Source: Arbacia lixula
Lineage: Eukaryota > Echinodermata > Echinoidea > Arbacioida > Arbaciidae
Length of the DNA: 64,000 nucleotides
Assembly (NCBI GenBank): GCA_963669155.1
Contig: OZ022594.1
Location: 18,698,274-18,762,273 of the forward strand
Direction: 5' to 3'
Both the position numbers and the translations under genes were made by a program. Positions within the stretch are counted from its first letter, which is position 1, and the number at the start of each line of letters is the position of its first letter. A model generated the notes under the pieces. It saw nothing but the letters and a program-made list of their open reading frames with translations, ran no database searches and was not told where the DNA came from. Of the stretch, positions 10,746 through 21,400 are shown piece after piece.

Positions 10746-12570
10746 TGCATGTACGCTACAGCCTGCAACAACAGCGAGATAATAGCTTCGTAAATAGCGC
10801 GCAAAATCTTTGACCGCGTCATGACAACAGGTCCGCCAAAAAGATACATGTATATGCATCTATGCAGTTGACAAAGAAATGTGGACTATACAAACCTTTT
10901 TAAAAACTTAGCTGTTATGGGGATTAACTGATTTAAAAACAATTTTGCTAGCGCAACTTATGCATAAGAACTTTAAACGAAAGGTGTTTTCCCACTTGCT
11001 CCTCCCTGTCTTGTCATTCCCACAATACTGTCTCAGAATGATCCGCCAAGCTTGGATGTGGCAAAGTATAGTGAATACCGAAGTATATTCTACTAGTTGT
11101 CACGAAAACTGGATCTAATAATTTCCTGTGGGTAGAGCAAAACATCAATGATCATAGCGGATATTCTTACTGTGAGTGCCCGACAATAGCCCGCTAGACG
11201 ATGGGTGCGTTTAAGCAGTAATAAGCTCAGTTTTGTGAGAACTGTGAAAATAATCAACAACATGGATTTTTATTGCAAAATTAGATGGCAAGTCGAAAAA
11301 ATCTTACCCGGCACGTATATGGCATCCATGTTTCAAGTCGTTCTTCAGTGTTTTATTTTATAGGTGCAGGTTCTGTAAAATACGACGCGTGCAATCATTA
11401 TCATATAAACAGTGGACAATGCTTATTTTAGACTCCTTATTATATAAGAGTAAAAATTATAATATTACCGGTAATACCGGTCGTTAACCCAAGTTGACCT
11501 TTGACCCGTGATACATTTATACAGCCTAAACAACTGATTCATAACAATTAACACTGCATATAATATCATGTTCAACAATGCATCACACTGAATAAAACTT
11601 TGTAGCAAAAATTACTGTAAATCTAACCGCCTGATAGCAATGAATCGAACATATTTTGGGGGATTGAAATAACATTTTGTCTAATAACTTATCATTAAAT
11701 GACGGAAATAAAGACATTTTCTGGAACTTGACTTGTCACGTGCAGAGCATCTCAGCCAGGATAGAGTTAGAACGACATCTATCGCGATAGTCCTGAAACA
11801 GGCCTGTCCGGTATTACCCCATGTCCGTATTTACCCCGCTCTCCCCTATCACCATCCACTAGCAACTGGCATCAGAGTGTCATTAATAATTCATGATGCT
11901 TCTGACAGAAAAGAATTTGTTAATTGACTCTGTGATGCACAATGGCCATTGTTGTGTTCTGTTTGGCCAACACGGTTTGAAATGGTAAAAACATGGTGCT
12001 TAGTGCTTCATAGGGCAAGCTCATGTGCGCCACGTTGTTGTCCTACACTGCTGGCCAAAATCCGTGTCTGATACATACTAGGAGACCATTTTCGTCATGT
12101 ATGCACATTTTATGCATGTCGCTCAAACAATACATTACTAATGGTAACTCCAAAGCTTACTCCAGGTTCCGAGTAGCAACACCTAATAGATTCAGAGTGC
12201 GTTCCATCCACTGAAACTGAATCACGAAATACAGGTGAATGAAACAGTGCGTCACTAGGCAGTTATGGGGAAAGTTGTGAATACATTACGAAACAAGAAT
12301 ATTATGTCCCTTCCTTTATTGGACGTATCGAATTTCTATTGTAAAGCCAAGAAAACTGCGCTACATAATGAGGTTTAACATGCGTTTCGAATATCACTCG
12401 GTATATTGCACGTTCACATCTCTGAACCTTAAAACGTGCCCCTACTAATAATGTACAAAAATCTCCTTCAGAAGGAAACGTTCTCAGGTTCGGTGTTGTT
12501 GTTTTTAGGTCGATAGCATAATTCGCACAACCAAGAACTGTTCAGACAGTGGACTAGTGCCATGTATGCA
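10746..12570. other. 5' flank: no gene; fragments of repeats D1, E and D2
   Basis: D1 (CCACTAGCAACTGGCATC) at 11848-11945, a decayed E copy at 11963-12055 and D2 at 12118-12295 lie in a row. The rest is AT-rich with no recognisable feature. Confidence 0.55.
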
Positions 12571-12580
12571 TAATAATAAC

Positions 12581-12627
<47 letters not shown>

Positions 12628-12648
12628 TAATGATAATAATAATAATAT
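12571..12648 (+). repeat. (TAA)n microsatellite
   Basis: About 78 bp of AAT/TAA repeats with a few TGA variants. Confidence 0.95.
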
Positions 12649-12989
12649 GGTCTTATTTACCTAGGGTAACCTCATCAGTGAGAACAAAGCATTTTCATGA
12701 GGGCCGCCCTGCAGTATTACCCCAGTCACTGGATCAAAGGATCTTACCACGTTCCTTTTCTCCTAGTTACCTAACTTCTATTTGAATTAAGATGTTTTCA
12801 TGAAAAACACAAGTGGCAGCTGCTGCATGCGTTTGAACCCTCACCCTCCTGAGTGAGAGTGAGGGGAACTATCCAACGATAAATTCCATCTTTGATTTTA
12901 TGACTAAATGGCAGCTTCTAATTGTTTGAAACTGAAATCAAATGACCGCCTGTGTGAAGTCTACCGCCATTATATGGGTTACAGCTCGA

Positions 12990-13170
12990 TATTCCGATGG
13001 TTCGTTTATTCCGAAGGTTCGTTATTCCGAAGGTTTCTAATTCCCAAGCACGTAAATTGCCTGTACCTCGATGCTCGTTTGTCCGAAAACGAAAAGGGGT
13101 TCTTTAATCCGAGCACTTGTCGCGTAACGTTAGGAATAACGAACCTTCGAAATAACGAGTGCTTCCCATT
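12990..13170. mobile_element. Inverted-repeat element with TTCGTTATTCCGAAGG motifs
   Basis: GGTTCGTTATTCCGAAGG occurs twice at the left and its complement (AATAACGAACCTTCGAAATAACGA) at the right, around a diverged centre that includes TTTAATCCGAGCA. This is a typical repetitive MITE layout; the precise ends are uncertain. Confidence 0.6.
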
Positions 13171-15050
13171 ATATGCAACCAAACACTTGTAAACCTTTGC
13201 ATGCAACTATATATATGAATTTGGAAACTGGGATTGAATTTAATTCCTTTAAGCAGTGTTTCATCTTGTATTTTGTTTGAGGCCTGGATTCAATAAGTTG
13301 TTATTGGACCAACAAGCAATCACTGGCTTTCGCCGTCTGTGACATACACCACGCCACTTCCGCATGGAACCTCTTCCACATATTACCTGAAGTAGAAAAA
13401 CATGATATTTGATTTCGATGAAAATTAAAGAACATAAATCCTTTTATTCCACCACTAATGAAAAGACCAAGAGTGAGAGTAAATACCATGAAAAAGGAGC
13501 TTGGGATAATGAAGTTTTGGATGCTGTTTTACGGGTTTACTAATTTGGAAAAAGTATTTCTATGACGTCAAGAGAGGGCGATAGTTCAAGTTGCATCGAG
13601 GTGGCTACGTCATACTTCAAACGGGAGTTTTGAGTAACCTCACAAAATTAATGTTAACTAGAAATGTTCCTCTTTATAATGGCTTTTTGGACAAACAAAA
13701 CAAACAAATGCATTAGTTTAAAAGCTAATTATTACAAGTCTGCGGCCTCTGGACTTGTTTGATGACAGTGGTACGCTCTCTTTCTTGCTGTGATAGCATC
13801 GAATAACATTCTTCCAATCAAATCATTTTCTCCTTTTGAAACAAAGTATACATGTACTGAATATCACGCTCTGTAGGAATAATCTACCCAAGACAAAAAA
13901 AAAACCTACCTGTTGAGAAAAACCGTTGCTATAAAATTCATCTTATTTGAAGTAAGACGTAGTTCATTTCACCGCTGTACCAATAATTGTTACCCCTTGT
14001 GAAATTGACATTTTCTTTGAAATTAATTTCGATGTAAACAATGTAAAAAATAATTGTACTCTATCTCCATGCAATCCCGATATACATGACCTTAATGTAT
14101 GATGACATCATATTTGTATTTCAATTCGTGCGTAATTCTTTTACATAATTCGTGGCCCTACACAAACATCGATCACACACAACGTGAGTGGCGTACATCT
14201 CGAATACCGATTGACCTAATGCGTAAGCTGTCCTTTATGTTATCAGGCCTATAAATGTTTGACCTATGTTACATCATGGCCCTACACTTCTCTGGTTACA
14301 TGATCGACTCCATAACAGATTACGTCACCAACTAAACAGTTGGTACTAGTATATTATGTATGTATAGTATGTCTGTGACTGTTGACTGTTGATTACACGC
14401 ACGCCCTCTACCGTTATGTGACAGCACAGCCATTGTCTTAGCATTTCCGAGCTTGCGGAGTACTGCAGAATAACATGCACTAATATGTGCTTTTCCTCTG
14501 TTGTGATTGCAGTGCTAAGGATATGTGTCCATGCATCAAACATACTAGAACACAGACTACCGCATACATAATAATCTATTTGTTTAGCAGTCTATCTTTA
14601 ATCTATTTGGGATGGTATTTAGCTTTGTGAATTTTGGCATTTAATTGAATCCATTACATCACGGCGTTGATAAAAGTTTTCGTTGCATAAAGAAACAAAA
14701 CTCCACATGTTTTTACCCTTTGATGTACATTTGCAAAGGAAAAGGGTTCTCATAATCTTATCATACAGTGTTAATACTCAATTGTCTCAGTGTATTTTAT
14801 AATTTCAACATTTATTTGATGTATGTTGTTCAATTTGTGTTTGTATAATGAGCTGTGGAATCAACGAATTACAAATTACTATTAGACTGAACTAAACACA
14901 TGCCATGCGGTTAGAAGTTGGAAGCTAGAGATGATGCGCTGAAGGTTTTTGAAATTGTATGAATTCACTATATTATCCAAGCTAGTGTCAATGTAAATTC
15001 ATCATCAGGTGGCGCTGTAAAGCGCTGCTGTGCAAAGCCATCTCACACAA
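13171..15050. other. 5' flank: no gene recognised
   Basis: AT-rich unique-looking DNA. GGCCCTACAC recurs at 14153 and 14278, without clear repeat ends. Short open frames lack similarity to anything I know. Confidence 0.5.
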
Positions 15051-16073
15051 AGTTTGGCCAACTCAGTTTCAATAGGTAACAACATGGCGCGTGTTGCTTT
15101 GTTGGGCAAGCAAATAAAAACAGAACATGCGCCATGTTGTAAACGAATGAAACCGAGTTGTCCAAACTCTCTATTAATTAAACACACACAAAAAAGTAAT
15201 TCCACCCTCTAAAGAAAATAGCATAGCTTTTTATGGAAGAGGTTTTGGGCAAAATAATTTGGCAGGATTGTATGTTAACTTATTGACTTATTGAAAATTG
15301 TTAACTTATTGAAAATCACATCAATAAAATAAGGAATGCATGAGTGAGCAAATTGTAAAGGAAAAGTTTCAACTTTCAAAAGTCACAAGGGTAATTTTGG
15401 GATTCTATCAGATGAATTTTTGATGAATTCCATTTATGATGCATAATTTATGTCCTTTCATCGTTTGTCATCCATCTCTCGATGCACTAACACCTATCCC
15501 GACACTTAACCCATTGTTCTGGTTGAGTGAGCACCGTTTAAGAAATACTCATCCCTCTTGAGTTTGAAACTTTTAAAAACCCTTTATTTTTATGAAAAAA
15601 TAAAACTGGATATTTTGACAAAGATGTAACATGACCTGTTATGTAAACATAAGAAGTCATTTTCGTGTCATGGTTGATTGAATACACTTTACAAATCGTA
15701 CAAGAAATGCCAAAATGTACTGTTAAAACGGCATTAACAATTACTCTTGTGACTTTTGAAAAGTGACATTTTTGCCTTTAAAATTTTCCCACTCATGCAT
15801 GACTAATTGGATTAATGTGATTTTTACACAGACGTTAGTCAATAAGTTAAGGAACAATCCAGCCAAATTATCTGGCCCTAAACCTCTTTGAGAAAAGCTA
15901 TGGTACTTTGCTTATAGGGGGAACTTACTTTTTTTGTTGTGTTTATAAACAGAGTTTGGTCAACTCGATTTCGATAGTTAACAACATAGCACGTGTTGCT
16001 TTGTTGGGCAAGCGAATAAAAAAAAGAATATGCGCCATGTTGTAGCCGAATGAAACCAAGTTGGCCAAACTTT
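15051..16073. mobile_element. ~1-kb composite foldback element
   Basis: An E repeat stands at each end (15051-15170 and 15951-16073). Between them, 15179-15400 is the inverse of about 15715-15946 (for example AAGCTATG / CATAGCTTTT, CATGAGTG / CACTCATG, TTTCAAAAGTCACAAG / CTTGTGACTTTTGAAA). The E copies are joined to the inner arms in mirror order, so the whole unit can be read as one large inverted repeat around a centre of about 315 bp. Confidence 0.75.
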
Positions 16074-16082
16074 GTTCTTCTG

Positions 16083-16330
16083 CTGTGGTCTTCACGAGAG
16101 CACGCCATACATTCTTCTGTACACCAAGCGTGTTGCACCCTCCATTCCTTCCCTGGACACTCTCTTTATTATCATCGGTCCAAGATGCAGGCGGACAACC
16201 TCTGCCATGCTTCCATCCAATCGCACCTCGCAGTAATTATTTTCTCAATTCCCTCATTTCTCCTAACAATGTGCCCAAAGTACATAAGTTTTCGCTCCAT
16301 AGTTCCCCTTCTGAACACTGACTTAAAGGG
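16083..16330 (-). pseudogene. Non-LTR retrotransposon (LINE) ORF2 C-terminal fragment
   Basis: On the minus strand one frame reads MERKLMYFGHIVRRNEGIEK. After a frameshift, a second frame reads GWKHGRGCPPASWTDDNKES. These match the GH(I/V)xR ... GxRGRGRPxxSW block at the C-terminus of many LINE reverse transcriptases. It is truncated, frameshifted and short, so it is a dead fragment. Confidence 0.55.
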
Positions 16331-16832
16331 ATAGTCCACCCTGAGATTAATTTGGCTTCAATAAAAGCAGAAACATGTAAGAAACATATCAGTAAAGATT
16401 TGATGAAAATCTGTCAAAAGATAAGACAGTTACGATGGTTTCAAGTTTTTATATTGTTACGTCACGTGCGAGATGCTCTCCCATATTTTTGTTTAAATGT
16501 TGTGTACTATTTTTTAAGTTAATCTTCTCAAAAGGATATGCATTATATTTTAAAACATCATTCATTCGTTACACGTTTTTGCTCACATACCTCCATGAAA
16601 ATTAGCATTATTTCATAAAAAACAGGAAAAAAAAATCAATTTATGGAATCATACAGTGCACTACATAACTGGACAGTACCTCGCACATGCGTCACAAAAT
16701 TGAATTGAATTGTAAAAGCTCATAACTTTCTTATCCTTGGACGGATTTCGTAAAACCTTCACTAATTAGTGTATTATTTATTTGTTTCTGCTTTAATTGA
16801 AAGCAACTTAACTTCAGGGTGGACTTTCCTTT
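16326..16832. mobile_element. Family O MITE (AAGGGATAGTCCACCCTGA ends)
   Basis: The left end AAGGGATAGTCCACCCTGA is the inverse of the right end TTCAGGGTGGACTTTCCTTT, with homologous subterminal DNA. A TA precedes it. Copy 45356-45571 is an internally deleted relative with TA on both sides. 20690-20998 resembles its right half. Confidence 0.75.
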
Positions 16833-17022
16833 CAAGTCACAGACTGCACCAACAGGCGAATCACAGAAGTGCAATGTAGGGAGCAATCAAAAATACAATT
16901 AAAACTTCGTTTCAGAATACAACCCCTGAACTATTGCTGTAAATTCTTTATGAAGGCCGAGCAGATTATTATGCGTATCATATCTATAGAAGAAATGCTT
17001 GCTACACAGAATAAAACAAATC

Positions 17023-17305
17023 TTAAGACAGGGTGGCCCACTTGCAAAGACATTAAACCTAGCAGGAATAAGCGGTATACCAAAACTGTAACGTGTATGA
17101 AATATCACAATCATAGCTGCACGAACCTATTCAGGAAGAGTAAAAAACTAACCCTGTTCACATTTGAAACGTAGCCGCGGTCTACATTCATATACCGAAA
17201 AAGCCGTGATGCGCGTCACTGCGTATTGCGGTCTCGAAAATGTAGCTATCGATTAAATTTTGCTTAAAGTTATTTTCTTCTATTTTCCGTGTTTTGTGGA
17301 CAATA
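17023..17305. mobile_element. Family I element, truncated
   Basis: Begins AAGACAGGGTGGCCCACTTGC and continues with GGAAGAGTAAAAAACTA and TTTGAAACG, as in the fuller copies at 30722-31016 and 50548-51000. Its right terminal repeat is decayed. Confidence 0.65.
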
Positions 17306-17934
17306 TTTTATCTGTTACCTGCAAAAGTGTTGCACTGTCATTCAATATGAAATTCATTCTTCGTGGGTCGTCTAGAAATAAATTGCAGTATCCGCAGACC
17401 TCTGCGTTGCCAATAGTGATTCGACCATCACGCATTAAATGACCCAATCAGGTCAACGCCGTTACCAGGGACATAATTTTGCAAACTTTGTGATAATTAG
17501 ATATGATTATGTACAAAAACACTTTTAACACATTTAAAGACCGACCTGAGTCTGAGATATTATCATTTAAGCGAATTAACCACTCGATCCCAATTTCTTG
17601 ATGGTATATGTGTTACAAAAGACAACAGCATGAAGGTTTACATGCATAGATTTATTGGTGTGGCTCTGTAATGTTTTAATGTTCCGAATGTGCACAGGAA
17701 ATTAAAAAAAAAATAATAGAAAATGGGAGGGCCGAAGGAGAAAAAACAGAAAATGTTGGACTTGACTGGCAATTTTCTTTAAAATTGCGAATCGTATCTA
17801 CAGAATAATGATGATATGAGTCACAATGACAACTGAACAGAATGACTGTACATACCATACCGTACCGGCTTGAATCACGCTGTTTACATCACGACTTGTG
17901 TACCGTGCCTACACCATCAATCACCTGACTTTTC
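17306..17934. other. NPC1 upstream region, no other gene
   Basis: AT-rich with no repeat copy I recognise. It leads into the CLEAR-like box and CpG patch ahead of NPC1. Confidence 0.45.
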
Positions 17935-17944
17935 GTCACGTGGT
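17935..17944 (+). promoter_or_regulatory. CLEAR-like E-box upstream of NPC1
   Basis: GTCACGTGGT matches 8 of 10 positions of the palindromic TFEB/TFE3 CLEAR consensus GTCACGTGAC, including the CACGTG core. It lies 437-446 bp before the preferred NPC1 start. In mammals NPC1 belongs to the lysosomal network driven by TFEB. A single short match can arise by chance, so its function is inference. Confidence 0.35.
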
Positions 17945-18204
17945 ATGAACAAGTTGTAAAAGTGGGCGAGGGCTTCACTCCAAATATGGTAGCTGGTGGT
18001 GACGTAGGGGCCCCCGAAATCATTGCCGATAAACAGCTTGTAACAAAATTAAAACCATTATTTTTTCTTTTGTTTTTACAATTCATTTTTGCAAATTTTT
18101 AATCTTGTTACATATCAAAAATGTATTTAATTAGCAAAATAATTTTGCCTTCTTTTGAAATAGATGGGTGATATAAAATTTTAATTGCATTTTACTGACC
18201 TAAC

Positions 18205-18256
18205 ATATCGCGCGACGCGACGGCTGCGCCCGCCCCACTACAATACTGTGTGCAAA
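18205..18256 (+). promoter_or_regulatory. CpG-rich probable core promoter / 5' UTR start of NPC1
   Basis: A local CpG- and GC-rich patch (CGCGCGACGCGACGG, then GCGCCCGCCCC) stands out in AT-rich DNA 125-175 bp before the start codon. No clear TATA box is visible. CpG-rich, TATA-less promoters are usual for housekeeping lysosomal genes. The transcription start cannot be fixed from sequence alone. Confidence 0.4.
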
Positions 18257-18380
18257 ATGAATGAATGACTTGAGTGCAGTGAATCACGATAGGCAACAAC
18301 GACAACGCGTACGCCAAAGCAGAAAACCGAACTGCGAACGAGGAAATTCTACACATTTTCATCCCAAACGAGGAATCAAC
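18257..18380 (+). promoter_or_regulatory. NPC1 5' leader with short upstream ORFs
   Basis: If transcription starts near 18210-18250, the leader holds an ATG at 18257 (M-N-E-stop), an ATG at 18265 (M-T-stop) and an ATG at 18261 in frame with NPC1. The two mini-ORFs end quickly and would allow reinitiation at 18381. Whether they are transcribed is unknown. Confidence 0.35.
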
Positions 18381-18461
18381 ATGGGATCAACAAAGTTAAA
18401 AAACATGTCGTTACCCATTTTTATGATTTTGGTTACAGCCTTTTGCCCAAGCATGTGCGAG
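18381..18461 (+). CDS. NPC1: NPC1 exon 1 (signal peptide)
   Basis: Encodes residues 1-27: a short basic start, a hydrophobic core ([11 protein letters not shown]) and a cleavage-like CPSMCE end, as expected of a secretory signal peptide. It ends in phase 0 at GTAAGT. The start is chosen because AACATGG has A at -3 and G at +4 and leads straight into the signal peptide. An in-frame ATG at 18261 with weak context (T at -3) would add 40 polar, Arg-rich residues and bury the signal, so I prefer 18381. Confidence 0.85.
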
Positions 18462-21400
18462 GTAAGTGGTAAACTATTAATTATGGAACCAAGGGTGAAG
18501 TGAAGTCGAAAGAAACCTAACTTACATAATGTTATGCTACACGAATCGCAGTATATTATTCGTTACACCGGTACCCCGCCGGGCCGGGCCGGTCCGGCTG
18601 CACGACAGCTTGGGCGTGAATCCGTGATGGTGAGATCGGCTGAGCTAAGCTGTCCTGCTACTGCTAGCTGCTAGCCTTTGGACGGCGCGGTGACAAGCGT
18701 GTAACAAAAATATTAAGATAAAATGCATGATAAATGGTACAGCTACCCCGTCAGTGGACGTTTAGTTTGATTCATATTTCGATTAGGGCCTAGATGATTT
18801 GTTTTCTTCATGACGAATTCTCATATTCATACTACATGACTAATCTACTACCATGACTACTAACTGTAGATCTAGATCTAGACATAAACATATTAATTAT
18901 TATCAATAGAGTCTATATGTTTTTTTTTTTTTACACGTACAATGAACATTGAACACCTAGGCCTAACCAGGGACATCCCTGGCCTAACTACTAGCTACTA
19001 CTAGTAGTAGTAGGCCCCTAGTACTTTTTGTACTAGATCCTTGGCGTTTGATTGGAGGATATTAGTAGGTTACATGTTATTAAATATTTGTTCCATTCCA
19101 TGGTTTAGCGTGCATTTTTGTTCCCTACCATTTTTCCATTCCACACCCATCTTTTCAGTGTATGCGCGACATGCATAATCTACGCACCACATTTCTTTCC
19201 TGCAGTGCTGCTATTTTGCTTTTTAGTGGAAAGTCATAGGCACGCTGTGGGTACTCCCGCCGCCGTGGTGTTGCGGCCAAGGTGCAACATGAATTTCTGT
19301 TCAGGAAACAAAAACAAATGAATTGGGCTCCTCCGTATTTATGCGTTTAGAGCTTAGACCAGAGCACGGATAAATACAGAATAATTTTATGTCAATGAAG
19401 GATATTTATAACACAAATATTTTATGATCTTCACTCGCGATCTTTGTGGAATCTAGACTATTGGTCAGCTGTGAAATGATGGTCTCTGGGAATTATTGAC
19501 AGGCTGGTTTCAAGATTTCTAAGGGATCTGAATGTGTACTGTTTTACCAATCAATATTCAAAGCCCACTTTTTCTGAAAGTTTCTCGCTTATCATCAATA
19601 CTAACATAGAACCCAAAAGAGCACAAATGTATTAATAAAATATTATGTGAGTGAAATTGTAGTATTTTAGCTGATCTTCATAGTCTGAATATATTCAAAA
19701 GAAAACAAGGGGGGCGGTTTGAGGCACCCGCATCATACTTGTAGGAACTGAATATTTAAAATCAACCTTTCAGAGTGATTTGCGTCTTTTTAGATATTTC
19801 TTATTAGGTTTAGTGACATTTCCACCTGTTGTTACACAACAAAGCTTTTTGACTACAGGTATACAAAAAAAAAGCCAGGCATTTATGCCTTTACATCTGT
19901 AGGTCAAACATAATTGCGGACCATGTCTCTACATCAAAGTCCAGATAAAGTTTGGCGAAAATCTCCACTCTCTAGCTCTAAGTAATCCCCTCAAAATTGT
20001 TTGATTTTATCTTTTCTGTTCCTACATAGTGTACAGTATGCACATATCTTTTCATCTTTTTACCCATTAGTTCTATGCAATTTATGAACATGCAGTACAT
20101 GAAAAGCAACATAAAAAACTCTTTATCATCATGCCATCCACCCTTCTTTCTGTTAAAAAGATCAATGTAACAAATTGGGTGTAAAATTAACAAATTGGGG
20201 ACCAAGTTGGCGCCATACATGTAAATTTTAAGTCTCATTTTGACAAAAATTTGAAAAAACGCACGCCTCCAATGACGTATGAGAAGTCAAAATGCCTTTA
20301 ATGCCAATGGTGTGAATAAAAAAGTTTATTCACGCCGTTCAAACAATATGTTACCAATGGGAACCCCAAAGTTTGTCCGAGATTTGTCCAAGTAGCAACA
20401 ACTAATAGATTCAAAGTGCATGCCATCCATTGAATATGAATGACAAGATACAGGTGAATGCAATAACGCGTTACTATGCAGTTAGGGGGAACATTACGAA
20501 AATGGTCTATTGTTGACTTCCGTACAATCTATGGCATTTTGACTTCTCATACGTCACTGGAGGCGTGCGTTTTTTCAAATTTTCGTCAAAATAAGGCTTT
20601 ATTGGGGCAAACAAATGTGAAATTTGTTTTTAGTGGATGATTTTACATAGATTAGTGGGAACTTATTTTTCTAATTTAGTAACCCTTTAATATATCATTG
20701 GTTACCGTTTTTGCACACATACATGTATCCCTATGAAAAAGATTTATTCCTTCATCAAAAACAGAAAAAGAGCACTTTATGGAATCATACATGTATATCA
20801 CACAACATATGAGGTAGAGCAACTGGTAAGTAATGTCACAAAATTAAAACCTTAGTAAGTCATTTATAACTTTCGTACACTGTATCCTTTGATAGATTTT
20901 CCTCAAACTTCCACCAATATCTTGCTTCATAATTATTTTTCTGTACTGTACATGTAAAACCAATTTAACTTTGGGGATGACTTTTCCCTTTAGTTAATAA
21001 ACACATGTTCTGGTACTTCACACTCTAGATTAAAAAAAATTGTAGTAACACCTGTTAGGCAAATGAATGCTAAAGTCATAATGATGTTTCAATGCTTAGA
21101 AAATAACATGTGCAATGCTGCAGGAGTGCTATCCACGTTCTTTAAATAGAGAAACAGTTTAAAAAAAGGTATATACTGTACATGTACATGTACATACTAT
21201 AGATCAGGATGTGATAGGAAATTTATTGTCCAGAGATACTGGGCTTGTTTAATTATGTTACCAAGACATTTCAATCTGTCGTTCCACTCAGTGCACAACT
21301 CTTATTCTACTTTGCATTGATTCTGCAAACAGGCAGGGAAGAAGCTTTTAAAGCTTCTCTATGCCTCAATGTTATATATTATGTGTGTCCCCTTCTGTGC

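Noticed and set aside
18261-18380. In-frame N-terminal extension of NPC1
   Set aside because: Polar, Arg-rich, weak start context, and it would mask the signal peptide; kept only as an alternative.
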